From: Solimonas flava DSM 18980
GTDB taxonomy: Bacteria > Pseudomonadota > Gammaproteobacteria > Nevskiales > Nevskiaceae
Assembly: GCF_000426685.1 (NCBI RefSeq)
Contig: NZ_AUFV01000010.1
Span: 62,001 to 126,000 of the forward strand
DNA length: 64,000 bases
Reading direction: 5' to 3'
Notes under the pieces: generated by a model
The model's database searches: none
What the model was told of the DNA's origin: nothing
Seen by the model: the letters and a program-made list of their open reading frames with translations, nothing else
Part shown: piece after piece, positions 1 through 8,559 of the stretch
Numbering within the stretch: position 1 is the stretch's first letter
Layout: each line of letters opens with the position of its first letter
Program-made: the position numbers and the translations under genes

Positions 1-18
1 GGGGCCTCGCTGCGCGCC

Positions 19-888
19 ATGACGACCGAATCCGACACCACCGCCCGCCTGCTGATCACCTGTCCGGACCAGCCGGGCATCGTCGCCGCGGTCACGACGT
101 TCCTGTACCACCACGGCGTCAACATCACCGAGCTCGATCAGCACTCGACCGATCCGGAAGGCGGCCGCTTCTTCCTGCGCCTCGAATTCCAGACGCCGCA
201 TCTGGACGTCTCGCGCACGGCGCTCGAGCGCACGTTCCGCGATGCCGTCGCCAGCCGCTTCACGATGGACTGGCGCATCAGCTACGCGGCCGACAAGCCG
301 CGCATGGCGATCCTCGTCTCCAAGCACGATCACGCGCTGATGGAGCTGCTGTGGCGCTGGCAGCGCGGCGAACTGCGCGTCGACATCCCGGTCGTGATTT
401 CCAACCACGACGATCTGCGCGCCGAGGTCGAGCGTTTCGGCGTGCGCTTCGAGCACGTGCCGATCGACGCGGCGACGCACGCCGAGGCCGAGGCGAGGAT
501 GCAGGCGCTGCTCGACGGCCAGACCGACTTCATCGTGCTGGCGCGCTACATGCGCATCCTGTCAGCGGATTTCGTCGCGCGTTATCCGCATCGCATCATC
601 AACATCCACCACAGCTTCCTGCCGGCGTTCGTCGGTGCCGATCCCTACCAGCAGGCCTACACGCGCGGCGTCAAGCTGATCGGCGCCACCGCGCACTACG
701 TGACCTCCGACCTCGACCAGGGGCCGATCATCGACCAGGACACCGGCCGCGTCTCGCACCGGCACGAAGTCCCCGACCTGCGCCGCCTCGGCCGCGATCT
801 GGAGCGTCAGGTGCTCGCCCGCGCCGTGCGCTGGCACGTCGAGGACCGCGTCATCGTCGACGGTAACAAGACGGTCGTTTTCGCCTGA
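19..888 (+). CDS. purU: Formyltetrahydrofolate deformylase
   Basis: Hydrolyses 10-formyltetrahydrofolate to formate and tetrahydrofolate in the cytoplasm, balancing one-carbon pools and feeding formate to purine synthesis. The 289-residue length fits the family (about 280-290). Residues 10-90 form an ACT-like domain beginning [15 protein letters not shown], and residues 95-289 are the formyltransferase fold with the signature [12 protein letters not shown] and a downstream SDLDQGPII segment carrying the catalytic Asp. The ATG lies 18 bases from the window edge, so the promoter is outside or very short. The downstream acyl-CoA ligase is convergent. Assignment is confident from the two-domain layout. 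Confidence 0.95.
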   Translation: MTTESDTTARLLITCPDQPGIVAAVTTFLYHHGVNITELDQHSTDPEGGRFFLRLEFQTPHLDVSRTALERTFRDAVASRFTMDWRISYAADKPRMAILVSKHDHALMELLWRWQRGELRVDIPVVISNHDDLRAEVERFGVRFEHVPIDAATHAEAEARMQALLDGQTDFIVLARYMRILSADFVARYPHRIINIHHSFLPAFVGADPYQQAYTRGVKLIGATAHYVTSDLDQGPIIDQDTGRVSHRHEVPDLRRLGRDLERQVLARAVRWHVEDRVIVDGNKTVVFA

Positions 889-955
889 TGCCGGACCGCG
901 CACGGCGGCCGCCGTGCGCAGGCGCGGATCAGGACGCGAGCTTGCGTCACGCATG

Positions 956-981
956 AAAAAGCCCTCGCAGAGGCGAGGGCT
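956..981 (-). terminator. Intrinsic terminator of the acyl-CoA ligase gene
   Basis: A 9-bp perfect stem (AGCCCTCGC / GCGAGGGCT) with a 4-base loop is followed, on the minus strand, by a run of five T. It sits about 50 bases past the ligase stop codon. A second GC-rich hairpin (GTGCCGGCC / GGCCGGCAC, 992-1016) lies between it and the gene. Confidence 0.75.
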
Positions 982-1028
982 GAAAGTGCGCGTGCCGGCC
1001 GGTGTGCGGCCGGCACGAAAATGGATTC

Positions 1029-2681
1029 TCAGTCTTCCCAGACGACCTTCGTGTTGCGGTCGCCCGCGCACTTTTCGAGCAGGGTCGCGTAGCGCTTTTC
1101 CACTTCGTTGCGCTTGACCTTCATGGTCGGCGTCATGATGTTGTTGTCGATCGTCCACGCGTCCTTGGCGACGATGATCTTGGCGATCTCTTCGTGGTTC
1201 TCGAGCGTGGCGTTGACGGCCTGCATCTCGGCGAGCAGGCCGGCCTCGACCTCGGCGCGCGGCTTCCTGGCGCCGTCGGCCGACAGCGTGACGATCATGA
1301 TCGGCTGCTTGAGGCCGGTGCCGACGAAGCACAGCTGGTCGATGTCGGTGTCGCGCGACAGCGCGCCTTCGATCGGCGCCGGCGCCACGTACTTGCCCTT
1401 CAGCGTCTTGAAGATGTCCTTGGTGCGGCCGGTGATGTAGAGATAGCCGTCCTCGTCGATGCGGCCCTTGTCGCCGGTACGCAGCCAGCCGTCGGCGGTG
1501 TACAGCTCGGCGGTCTTCTCCGGGTCCTTGTAGTAGCCCGGCGTGCAGGCGGCGTGCTTGAACTGGATCTCGCCGTCGTCGCCGATGCGCATGTCGGCGC
1601 CCGGCTGCGCGCGGCCGACCGAGCCCCAGCGGTTGGCGCCCGGCAGGTTGACCGTCGCGTAGATGTTGTTCTCGGTCATGCCGTAGCCCTGCAGCACGGT
1701 GATGCCGAGCTTGTCGAGCCACAGCATCAGCGGCATCGGCATCGGCGCGGCGCCGACGATGATGTAGCGCGCGTTCTGCAGGCCGAGGCCGGTCTTGATC
1801 TTCTTCTTGACCAGCGACGCGACGATCGGCAGCTTGAGCAGCAGGTCGAGCTTCTTCTGCGGCAGCTTCTGCAGGATGCCGGCCTGGAAGCGGCCGTAGA
1901 CCAGCGGCACGCCGAAGAAGCGCGTCGGCGCGACTTCCGGCAGCTGCTCGGCGAGTTTTTCGAGATTCTCGAGGAAGAACACCTCGGCCCCGTAGTAGAT
2001 CGAGCCGAGCTCGACGGCGCCGCGCTCGAAGGCGTGCGCGAGCGGCAGGTACGAGAAGAAGCGCTCCTGCCCCTTGGCCGGCATCGACTTGAGCATGCCC
2101 TCGGCCGCGAACAGGACGTTGCCCATCGTGATGATGACGCCCTTCGGATTGCCGGTGGTGCCGGAGGTGTAGACGAGCGTGTGGATCGCGTCGAGCGCCG
2201 GCGGCTGATAACCGGCGAACGGCTCGGACGCGCGCACCAGATCGTCCCAGAGGTGGTCGCAGCCGGACACGCCGGCGTACGGGAAGCCGATCTTGACGAT
2301 GCCTTCCGGCAGCGCCTGCATGAACTCGTCGGCATCCGGCATCGGGCCGATGAAAATGGCCGTGGCCTCGGCGTGGTTGAGGATGTACTTGACGGCGTCG
2401 CTGGCCTGCTTCGGATAGAGGCCGACGCTGATGTAGCCGGCCATCGCGATCGCTAGGTCGGCGAGGAACCAGTGCGCGGTGTTGCGGCCGGAGATGGCAA
2501 TGCGCGAGCCCGGCGGCAGGCCGAGCTTGCGCAGCGCGGTCGCCATGCCGCGAACCTGCGCTTCGCACTCGGCGAAGGTGTACTTCTTCCAGATGCCATC
2601 GACCGGCTGGTAGAGCCAGGCCTTGTTCGGCTGCTCCTTGGCCCACTGCACCAGCATCTCGACCGGGTTCTTGAGAGACAT
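1029..2681 (-). CDS. Long-chain acyl-CoA ligase (AMP-forming, FAA1-like)
   Basis: Activates a fatty acid to acyl-CoA through an acyl-adenylate. The 550-residue protein carries the adenylate-forming signatures in order: YTSGTTGNPKGV (P-loop-like), GYGMTE, the TGD hinge region, and a C-terminal KGKYVAP segment as in eukaryotic-type FAA1 synthetases rather than FadD. The ATG at 2681 is preferred over an in-frame GTG two codons upstream because an AGGAG lies five bases before the ATG. It has no predicted membrane segment. Substrate chain length cannot be read from sequence. Two TetR-like regulators lie just upstream on the same strand, a common arrangement for lipid genes, but the 247-base gap leaves co-transcription open. 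Confidence 0.88.
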   Translation of the reverse strand: MSLKNPVEMLVQWAKEQPNKAWLYQPVDGIWKKYTFAECEAQVRGMATALRKLGLPPGSRIAISGRNTAHWFLADLAIAMAGYISVGLYPKQASDAVKYILNHAEATAIFIGPMPDADEFMQALPEGIVKIGFPYAGVSGCDHLWDDLVRASEPFAGYQPPALDAIHTLVYTSGTTGNPKGVIITMGNVLFAAEGMLKSMPAKGQERFFSYLPLAHAFERGAVELGSIYYGAEVFFLENLEKLAEQLPEVAPTRFFGVPLVYGRFQAGILQKLPQKKLDLLLKLPIVASLVKKKIKTGLGLQNARYIIVGAAPMPMPLMLWLDKLGITVLQGYGMTENNIYATVNLPGANRWGSVGRAQPGADMRIGDDGEIQFKHAACTPGYYKDPEKTAELYTADGWLRTGDKGRIDEDGYLYITGRTKDIFKTLKGKYVAPAPIEGALSRDTDIDQLCFVGTGLKQPIMIVTLSADGARKPRAEVEAGLLAEMQAVNATLENHEEIAKIIVAKDAWTIDNNIMTPTMKVKRNEVEKRYATLLEKCAGDRNTKVVWED

Positions 2682-2928
2682 CTGCACTCCTGCAAGTTGC
2701 GAAAACCGTTTGCGGAGCGATCCACCGGCGGGCGGCCGCCGGGCTAGGCGCCTGCGGACGCGCCGGCATGAACGGGCACGGTCCGGCGGATCCGGATGGT
2801 CGTGTGGCCCGTCGAGGGTGAACGGCTCCGAGGGCGGCGCGGGGCGTTGGGGGAATCGCGGCGCGGCGGCCCTTCTGTCGGGCGATTGTAGCGGCCTTCG
2901 CCGGCGGCGTGGTCCGCGCGGGCGGGTG

Positions 2929-3501
2929 TCAGCGGACGGTCAGCGCCGGCGCGAACGGCGCCGGAGCGCCGGCATGGTCGAGGAAATGCCAGAGCGCATC
3001 GCGGTATGCGTTCTGGCGACCGCCGGCGCGCAGCTCGATGCCGGCGACTTCGTTGAGCATCGCCAGATAGAGCCGCGCCAGCGCGTCGGCGCGTGCGCGG
3101 CCGGCCGCGCGCATTTCGGCGGCCAGCAGCAGGCCGTAGATTTGCGTCTGCTGCCGGATCGCGTGCAGTACGCCGGGCTGCCCGTAGGCGGCCAGCAGCC
3201 AGTGGCGCAAGGCCGCATTCTCGAGGTTGTAGCCGAGGTAGGTTTCCGACGCGAGCATGATGCGCCGCAGTCCCGGCGCGGTGCCTTCGGTGACCTTGAT
3301 CAGCCGCTGCCGCATCTGCTCGAGAAAATGGGCGTGCAGGGCCTGGACGTAGGCGGACAGATCGTCGAAGGCCAGGCGGAAGGCGCCCGGCGCGACGCCG
3401 CCGGCCGCGCAGACGCGTTCGACGGATAGCGCGCTGTACGGGACACGCTCGGCCAGTCGTGGCGCGACGGCGAGCAAGTGCGAACGGAGCTGCCGCTTCA
3501 T
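2929..3501 (-). CDS. TetR-like transcriptional regulator (second of a pair)
   Basis: A 190-residue all-helical protein starting MKRQLRSHLL. Residues 10-55 resemble a TetR helix-turn-helix (AERVPYSALSVERVCAAGGV, then FRLAFDDLSAYVQAL), followed by a ligand-domain-like C-terminus. The match is by pattern only. Its ATG overlaps the TGA of the upstream regulator by four bases (ATGA), so the two are likely translated together. The neighbouring acyl-CoA ligase suggests a lipid-related ligand, which is inference. A longer in-frame reading extends upstream through the other gene and is rejected because it would run out of frame over a well-supported protein. Confidence 0.7.
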   Translation of the reverse strand: MKRQLRSHLLAVAPRLAERVPYSALSVERVCAAGGVAPGAFRLAFDDLSAYVQALHAHFLEQMRQRLIKVTEGTAPGLRRIMLASETYLGYNLENAALRHWLLAAYGQPGVLHAIRQQTQIYGLLLAAEMRAAGRARADALARLYLAMLNEVAGIELRAGGRQNAYRDALWHFLDHAGAPAPFAPALTVR

Positions 3502-4043
3502 GCTGCGCGCGCCGGATCGAAATAGCCGAGCAGCGCCGCGCGCAGCTCCGGCAGGCGTCTGCCGGCCGCGGCTTCCGCGGTCGCCGTCTCGATCAGCGCG
3601 GCCGTGCACAGCCGCGCGGTTTGCGGCGCGAACGGCCAGCCCATGGCTTTCAGCTCCAGCTGGAACATCAGGCTGAAGCCGGTGACGCGCTGCCGGAGGA
3701 TGGCGGCGCCCCGCGGATGGAAGCGCAGCCGACGGGTCAGCGCGGCGAGCGCCGGTCGATCGAGCAGCGCCTGCAGATAGGTGTCGATCGCCAGCTGCAG
3801 GCGCACGCGGCCCGCCGGCATGTTCAGGGTCAGCTTGGCGACGAGATCGCGCACCTCGTCGTACAGCAGGGCGAGCAGCTCGCACTGCAGGGCGTCGAAT
3901 CCGCCGAAGTGCGCGTCGACGGCGCTCGGCGGCATCCCCGCGGCCGCCGCGATGCGTGCGGCATCGGGCGGTGCGCCGCCTTCGCCGGCGAGCCGGTGCG
4001 CGGCCTGCAGCAAGCGGATTCTGGGCGGAAGCGATTCGGACAT
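3498..4043 (-). CDS. TetR-like transcriptional regulator (first of a pair)
   Basis: A 181-residue protein with a recognisable N-terminal TetR HTH: IRLLQAAHRLAGEGG, then ARIAAAAGMPPSAVDAHFG at about residues 28-46, and a variable helical effector domain. It ends four bases into the next regulator (ATGA junction). It is divergent from rpmB across a 167-base gap that also holds the predicted rpmB promoter. Two overlapping TetR paralogues suggest heterodimer formation or stepwise control, but no operator palindrome is evident and the ligand is unknown. Confidence 0.75.
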   Translation of the reverse strand: MSESLPPRIRLLQAAHRLAGEGGAPPDAARIAAAAGMPPSAVDAHFGGFDALQCELLALLYDEVRDLVAKLTLNMPAGRVRLQLAIDTYLQALLDRPALAALTRRLRFHPRGAAILRQRVTGFSLMFQLELKAMGWPFAPQTARLCTAALIETATAEAAAGRRLPELRAALLGYFDPARAA

Positions 4044-4124
4044 CGGCAGAGTATCCTTTCCGGCTGAGTCTGCCGTCCTTGCGGCGGATCACGTCACTCC
4101 TCGAACGTGGGGTATTCGGGCCTC

Positions 4125-4153
4125 TTGCTCTGGCCGAGTCCGGCTGGCACAAT
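4125..4153 (+). promoter_or_regulatory. Predicted sigma-70 promoter of rpmB-rpmG
   Basis: TTGCTC and CACAAT are separated by exactly 17 bases, ending 57 bases before the rpmB ATG. The stretch is locally AT-richer than its surroundings. This is pattern-based only. Confidence 0.5.
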
Positions 4154-4210
4154 TGCGCCCCTTTTCGTGGCCCTTGGGCCGCGTCGCACTTTCCCTAAGG
4201 GTTTTGTGTC

Positions 4211-4447
4211 ATGTCGAAAGTCTGTCAGGTCACCGGCAAGCGTCCGATGGTCGGTAATACCGTCTCGCACGCCAACAACAAGCGCCGTCGCCGGTTCGAG
4301 CCGAATCTGCACACGCACCGCTTCTGGCTCGAGTCGGAAAAGCGTTTCGTGTCGCTGCGCGTTTCCGCGCAGGGCATGCGCATCATCGACAAGAAGGGCG
4401 TCGACTCCGTCGTCGCCGAGCTGCGCGCGCGCGGCGAGAAGGTCTAA
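4211..4447 (+). CDS. rpmB: 50S ribosomal protein L28
   Basis: A 78-residue basic protein, the standard bacterial L28 length, opening [23 protein letters not shown], which matches the highly conserved N-terminus of proteobacterial L28. It is a structural component of the large ribosomal subunit. L33 follows 19 bases later, the usual rpmBG operon. The four-cysteine zinc-binding form is absent: only one Cys is seen, as in other zinc-free proteobacterial L28 proteins. Confidence 0.98.
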   Translation: MSKVCQVTGKRPMVGNTVSHANNKRRRRFEPNLHTHRFWLESEKRFVSLRVSAQGMRIIDKKGVDSVVAELRARGEKV

Positions 4448-4466
4448 AGAGACCGGGAGCTAGATC

Positions 4467-4637
4467 ATGGCCAAGAAGAAGGATGTCGAGAAGATCAAGC
4501 TGGTGTCGACGGCCGACACCGGTTATTTCTACACGACGACGAAGAACCGCAAGAACACGCCGGACAAGTTCGAGTTCAAGAAGTACGATCCGGTCGCGCG
4601 CAAGCACGTCGCGTTCAAGGAAGCCAAGATCAAGTAA
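4467..4637 (+). CDS. rpmG: 50S ribosomal protein L33
   Basis: A 56-residue protein starting [20 protein letters not shown] and ending with the typical [10 protein letters not shown]. It is a large-subunit protein and sits in an operon with rpmB. It is the zinc-free form, lacking the CxxC pairs. The start has a GGGAGC purine-rich stretch about ten bases upstream. A strong hairpin follows the stop. Confidence 0.97.
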   Translation: MAKKKDVEKIKLVSTADTGYFYTTTKNRKNTPDKFEFKKYDPVARKHVAFKEAKIK

Positions 4638-4667
4638 GAGCCGCCCGGCTTTTGCTGGTTTGTGGTG

Positions 4668-4693
4668 ACAACGCCGCCCTCGGGCGGCGTTGT
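4668..4693 (+). terminator. Hairpin downstream of rpmBG
   Basis: An 11-bp perfect stem ACAACGCCGCC / GGCGGCGTTGT with a CTCG loop lies 30 bases past the L33 stop. Only a short T-rich tail follows, so it may work together with the second terminator at 4751-4778. Confidence 0.65.
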
Positions 4694-4750
4694 TCGTTGG
4701 GTCCGCGGTTCTTGAGCGGACCCGGACGCCGGGAGCCGCACGAGCGCAGC

Positions 4751-4778
4751 AAAAAGCCGGGCATCGCCCGGCTTTTTT
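4751..4778. terminator. Bidirectional intrinsic terminator
   Basis: AAAAAGCCGGGC, a 3-base loop, then GCCCGGCTTTTTT: A-tract, perfect GC stem and T-tract. It works in both directions and lies between the convergent rpmG and the small exported protein gene. Confidence 0.88.
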
Positions 4779-4796
4779 GCATGATGTCTGTGCGCT

Positions 4797-5105
4797 CTAG
4801 TGATGGCGGCCGTGATGTTCCCAGCCGCGCGGCGGAGGACCGTAGCCGCGCGGGCCGCGGTCGACGTAGACGACGCGCCGCTCGTAGTAATACGGCGCCG
4901 GGTAGTACACGACCGGGGCCGGCGCGTAGTAGCGCGGCGGCGGCGGGGCGTAGTAGACCGGGGCCGGCGCGACGTAGACCGGCGGCGGCAGGCCGAGGCC
5001 GATGCTGAGGGATACGTCCGTGTGGGCCAGTGCCGGCAGCGGCGCCATGGCAGCGGTCAGCAGGCCGGCTGCTGCGAGGGCGGTCATTTTCGTCTTGATG
5101 TTCAT
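4797..5105 (-). CDS. Small exported Pro/Tyr-rich protein
   Basis: A 102-residue protein with a clear Sec signal peptide (MNIKTKMTALAAAGLLTAAM, cleavage near ALA-HT at about residue 27). A low-complexity body follows, rich in Pro, Tyr and Ala with repeated APVYY/APPPPRYY/APVVYY-like units, and the end is His/Arg-rich (EHHGRHH). The family is not recognised. Such PPxYY-rich exported proteins are frequent in proteobacteria and are usually annotated as hypothetical. The tail could bind metal or polyanions, which is speculation. It is divergent from the OmpW-like gene. Confidence 0.75.
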   Translation of the reverse strand: MNIKTKMTALAAAGLLTAAMAPLPALAHTDVSLSIGLGLPPPVYVAPAPVYYAPPPPRYYAPAPVVYYPAPYYYERRVVYVDRGPRGYGPPPRGWEHHGRHH

Positions 5106-5345
5106 GGTCGATGCTCCTGTCCTCCTCGGACGCCTTGCAATCTACGGGCAGGCGATGAACCGCTTCTGAATGCCGCGCGGAACTGCGCGCGCTCCGGCGG
5201 ACGCGACGCTGGCGGGTTTGATCGGCGCGCACGGGCGGGGTGGCGCAGGCACCAGTTACTTCGTCCTCGCGGCGGCGTAGAGTCGCGCGGATTCCTCCCA
5301 GCACGCCGCGCCATGCAGCGCCGGCCCACGACGGAATTTCCAGAC

Positions 5346-6158
5346 ATGAGAGGTACTCTGGCGCTGCTCGCGCTGTGCTCGATTTCCCTGCCGGCGCTGG
5401 CACAGCAGGCCGGTTCGATCGTCCTGCAGGCCGGCTGGATTCATGCACAGACGCTCGACAGCAGCCAGCCGCTGCATACCGACGTCAAGCCGGGACTCGG
5501 GGCGCTGATCGGCATTCCCGACAGCTTCGATTCACCCGGCACCGCGGCGTCCGTCAACGATGCCGATACCCTTCTGCTGGCGAGCACCTATTTCGTCACC
5601 GATCATTGGGCCGTGAAGATCGAAGGCGGCATTCCGCCGACCTTCGATCTGCAAGGCAAGGGTGTGGTGCAGCCGAACCGGAACATCGACGCGCTCAGCG
5701 TCGATCTGGGCGCGCACAATCCGATCGCCTCGTCGCGGCAATGGAGTCCGGTGCTGCTGCTGCTGTACCACTTCGGTCGCGCCGAGGCGCGCTGGCGGCC
5801 CTCTCTTGGCCTGGGCGTGACGTACACGTGGTTCACCGACGTCGAGCTCGGCCAGGGCTTCTACGACGATCTGAACAACACCTTCGGTCGCGCGCTGGCC
5901 GTGGCCAACGGCAAGCCGCCCGGCGACACCTATGTGGAGGCGGATTCGTCGCCGGCCTGGGCGCCGATCGTCAATGCCGGTCTGTCGTACGCGCTCAGCC
6001 GGCAATGGGGGCTGTCCGCCTCGGTTTCATACGTGGCGCTGAAGACCGAATCGACGATCGACATCTACGCCGGCGACGGCACGCGCCTGTCGCACAGCAC
6101 CACGCAGATCGACATCGATCCGCTGGTGACGGCGCTGATGCTGACGTACGTCTGGTAA
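5346..6158 (+). CDS. OmpW-family outer membrane protein
   Basis: A 270-residue exported beta-barrel. The start MRGTLALLALCSISLPALAQ gives a proper signal peptide with an ALA-Q cleavage site. An in-frame ATG 33 bases upstream would add a non-signal extension. The mature protein begins with AGSIVLQAGW. It contains alternating beta-strand segments (LLLASTYFVTDHWAVKIEGG, VLLLLYHFG, PSLGLGVTYTWFTD, LSASVSYVAL) and ends in an aromatic C-terminal residue (LMLTYVW), the outer-membrane assembly signal. OmpW porins form narrow hydrophobic channels. An FNN-containing loop between strands also fits the family. It is monocistronic, with a terminator 24 bases after the stop. Confidence 0.88.
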   Translation: MRGTLALLALCSISLPALAQQAGSIVLQAGWIHAQTLDSSQPLHTDVKPGLGALIGIPDSFDSPGTAASVNDADTLLLASTYFVTDHWAVKIEGGIPPTFDLQGKGVVQPNRNIDALSVDLGAHNPIASSRQWSPVLLLLYHFGRAEARWRPSLGLGVTYTWFTDVELGQGFYDDLNNTFGRALAVANGKPPGDTYVEADSSPAWAPIVNAGLSYALSRQWGLSASVSYVALKTESTIDIYAGDGTRLSHSTTQIDIDPLVTALMLTYVW

Positions 6159-6181
6159 GCGCGGCTGCCCGGCGTCGAGCA

Positions 6182-6205
6182 AAGGCCGGTCGCGTGACCG
6201 GCCTT
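6182..6205 (+). terminator. Hairpin after the OmpW-like gene
   Basis: A 10-bp perfect stem AAGGCCGGTC / GACCGGCCTT with a GCGT loop lies just after the stop. There is no long T-run on either strand, so termination may be partial. Confidence 0.6.
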
Positions 6206-6243
6206 CGTCGATGCGGGCGCGGCGCTTGCCGCCGCCGTTGCCG

Positions 6244-7062
6244 TCAGCCCGGGACGCCCGCCGCGAAGGCTTCGGCCAGGAAGTCGTGCATCAGCGCGAA
6301 CGCGCGGCGCGCGGCCTTGGCGTCGTACATCGACTGGCCCGGCTGATTGGCCTTCTTGTCGGTGAACGAGTGCACGGCCCCGCCGAAGCGCACCAGTTCC
6401 CAGTCGACGCCGCTGCTGCGCATTTCGACGAGGAACGGGTCGATCTGATCGGCCGGCACGTACGGATCGGCGTCGCCGTGCAGCGCCAGGATGCGGGTGC
6501 GGAACTTTAGGTTCCGCTCCGGCGGCGCGATCGCGAGATTGCCGTGGAACGATACCGTCGCCGCCAGCGGTTCGCCGGTGCGGGCCAGTTCCAGCGCCGT
6601 GCCGCCGCCGAAGCAGAAACCGATGACGGCGACCTTGCTGGTGTCGGCGATCCGCGCCTCGCCGGCGTAACGCACCGCCTCGTCCTTCGCCGCCTTGGCG
6701 CGGCGGCGCAACTCGGGGCGATCGCCGTACAGCGCACGCACCGCCTGACCGGCGGCAGCGGCGTCGGCCGGCTGGCGGTCGCGGCCGTACATGTCGGCGA
6801 CGAAGACGACATAGTCGCGCGCGGCGATTTCGCGCGCCTGCTCGCGATTGTCGGCGTTCGTGCCGAGCCAGTTCGGCACCATCACGACGAGCGGCAGCGG
6901 CTGCTTCACGGCGTCGTCGTAATAGACGTAGCCGCGATAGTCGGCCTCGCCGATCCTGTAGTCGACGATCTTCTCCACGCTGCGTGCCGCCGCCGGCATG
7001 CTGAGCGCAGCCAGGGTCAGGGCGCCGGCGACGGCGAGCAGGGCGGTCATCTTCGTTTTCAT
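6244..7062 (-). CDS. Dienelactone hydrolase family protein, exported
   Basis: A 272-residue alpha/beta hydrolase. The start MKTKMTALLAVAGALTLAAL is chosen because a GGAGGAG lies upstream and it gives a signal peptide cleaved near AAARS; a longer in-frame start would bury the signal. The nucleophile elbow is GFCFGGG, with Cys in place of Ser as in dienelactone hydrolases, followed by the acid region LHGDADPYVP and the catalytic His in GGAVHSFTD. The predicted location is periplasmic and the substrate is unknown. The family cleaves dienelactones, but most exported members are uncharacterised. An FMN reductase gene lies 38 bases upstream on the same strand, so they may be co-transcribed. Confidence 0.85.
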   Translation of the reverse strand: MKTKMTALLAVAGALTLAALSMPAAARSVEKIVDYRIGEADYRGYVYYDDAVKQPLPLVVMVPNWLGTNADNREQAREIAARDYVVFVADMYGRDRQPADAAAAGQAVRALYGDRPELRRRAKAAKDEAVRYAGEARIADTSKVAVIGFCFGGGTALELARTGEPLAATVSFHGNLAIAPPERNLKFRTRILALHGDADPYVPADQIDPFLVEMRSSGVDWELVRFGGAVHSFTDKKANQPGQSMYDAKAARRAFALMHDFLAEAFAAGVPG

Positions 7063-7100
7063 CGGGACTCCTCCGTTGCTTCTTCGTGTGGATGCGCGCG

Positions 7101-7658
7101 TCAGCGGCGATGCCAGAGCGCCCACTCGCGCAGTGCGAGCAGGAACTTGCCGAGCAGCTCGCGGGTCGGTTCGTGCACGAGCTGGCCGCTCGCGTCGAAG
7201 CGCTCCGGCGCGTGGCCGATCATCACTTCCGGCTTGTTGAGAAAGCGCAGATCCAGATACACGCCGATCTGCCGCAGGTGATATTGCGCACGTGCCGTGC
7301 CGAGCATCCCGGAACTGGCGCCGATGATCGCTGCCGGCTTGCCGGCGAACGGATTCGGCTGCAAGCGCGAGACCCAGTCGATCGCGTTCTTCAGCGTGCC
7401 GGGCACCGAGTAGTTGTACTCCGGCATCGCGAACAGCAGCGCGTCGGCTTCCGCGATCTGCCGTGCGAGCCGCAGCACCGCTTCGGGATAACCCTCGGCC
7501 TGGCGGTCGGCATCATAGAGCGGGACATCGGCGATGCTGCCGATGTCGATCTGCATGCCTGCCGGGGCCAGCGCCTGGCAGGCGCGCAGCGCGGCGGTGT
7601 TGTAGGAGGCCCGGCGGAGACTGCCCGACAGGGCGAAGACCTTCAGTGCGTGTGACAC
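7101..7658 (-). CDS. NADPH-dependent FMN reductase (chromate/quinone reductase-like)
   Basis: A 185-residue flavodoxin-like protein. FALSGSLRRASYN near the N-terminus is the FMN phosphate-binding loop, and MPEYNYSVPGTLKNAIDW is the family signature around the isoalloxazine. The GTG at 7658 is chosen over a longer ATG because AAGAGGAA sits nine bases before it and the domain begins immediately. It likely reduces quinones, azo compounds or metals to limit redox stress, which is a family-level inference. It shares a 115-base intergenic region with the divergent slyX. Confidence 0.88.
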   Translation of the reverse strand: MSHALKVFALSGSLRRASYNTAALRACQALAPAGMQIDIGSIADVPLYDADRQAEGYPEAVLRLARQIAEADALLFAMPEYNYSVPGTLKNAIDWVSRLQPNPFAGKPAAIIGASSGMLGTARAQYHLRQIGVYLDLRFLNKPEVMIGHAPERFDASGQLVHEPTRELLGKFLLALREWALWHRR

Positions 7659-7773
7659 GGATTCGATTCCTCTTGGATGGCGACCGATCCCAGACCCCGC
7701 GCGCATGGTAGCGAAGCCGCCGGCGCTACGGCGCGCACGCGCGCCGTAGCGATGCGACAATGCCGCGGCCGCC

Positions 7774-7995
7774 ATGAGTACGCCCCCGATGAACGACGAC
7801 CGGCTGATCGATCTCGAGACCCGCCTGACTTATCAGGAGGCGCTGCTGCACGATCTCAATGCGGTGGTGGTCGCCCAGCAGCGACGCATCACCGAGCTGG
7901 AGACGCTGGGCCGCCAGCTGCTGGACCGTGTCGCGCGCCTCGGTCAGGACATAGACAAGGGTTCGGCGGCGGACGAGATTCCGCCGCACTACTGA
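7774..7995 (+). CDS. slyX: SlyX family protein
   Basis: A 73-residue coiled-coil protein. It has the hallmarks of SlyX: an N-terminal heptad helix (RLIDLETRLTYQEALLHDLN and onward) and the invariant PPHY C-terminus. The function of SlyX is unknown; it was named for its position beside slyD in E. coli. A second in-frame ATG lies five codons downstream and could be the real start. No slyD is nearby. Confidence 0.9.
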   Translation: MSTPPMNDDRLIDLETRLTYQEALLHDLNAVVVAQQRRITELETLGRQLLDRVARLGQDIDKGSAADEIPPHY

Positions 7996-8003
7996 CGCCG
8001 CCG

Positions 8004-8531
8004 TCAGCGCGCCGGGTTCCTGCGCGTGAAGGTCTTTGCGAACCAGGCGTCGAGCATGTCCTTCTCATAGCGCAGAGGATCGGTCGAGCGGCGCAGGCTG
8101 CTGCTCGCCAGATAGTTCATGTCGCTGAGGCTGGCGTCGGCGTCGGCCAGCGTGCGGCCGTCCTGCTGCAGCGTGTAATGCAGGTCGATACGAGGCCAGT
8201 CGACGTCGCGCATGATGCGGACGCGATCGTTGCCGCCGGGCTGCGGATCGAAGCGGCCGGCGAGGTCGATGTCGGTGATCGTGATCTGCAGCGTCTCGCC
8301 GGCCGGCAGCTTCTTCGCGCCGAGCTGCTCGAGATGCACCTTCAGCGCATCCAGCACCCGGGGACTGGTGCGCGAGCCGATGCCCTCGGTGCCGGCGTCG
8401 GTGAACTTGTCCGGCTTCTTGAAGCTGACCGTGGTGTTGCCGGCTGGCGGTGCAGCGGCGGGCGGGGTGGCAGGATCGGCGGCGATGGCCGTGCCGGCGA
8501 CCAGCATCAGCAACAGGGCGGGAGCGCGCAT
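8004..8531 (-). CDS. DUF3016 domain exported protein
   Basis: A 175-residue protein with a signal peptide (MRAPALLLMLVAGTAIAADP). A Pro/Ala-rich linker is followed by a domain starting TVSFKKPDKFTDAG and containing the ITITDIDLAGRFDP stretch and a WPRIDLHY strand, which match my memory of DUF3016 proteins. They are periplasmic proteins of unknown function, usually about 170 residues. The gene converges with slyX (8-base gap) and lies 28 bases downstream of the acyltransferase-like gene on the same strand. Confidence 0.8.
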   Translation of the reverse strand: MRAPALLLMLVAGTAIAADPATPPAAAPPAGNTTVSFKKPDKFTDAGTEGIGSRTSPRVLDALKVHLEQLGAKKLPAGETLQITITDIDLAGRFDPQPGGNDRVRIMRDVDWPRIDLHYTLQQDGRTLADADASLSDMNYLASSSLRRSTDPLRYEKDMLDAWFAKTFTRRNPAR

Positions 8532-8559
8532 GACGGAACTCCAGACGGGGGGGACGGGG

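Noticed and set aside
562-2769. A 735-residue minus-strand frame overlapping purU and the acyl-CoA ligase
   Set aside because: Shadow frame in Arg-rich low complexity; the true ligase occupies another frame with clear motifs.
5240-6346. A 368-residue plus-strand frame over the OmpW-like gene
   Set aside because: Arg-rich shadow of the porin frame; the porin has a signal peptide and an aromatic C-terminus.
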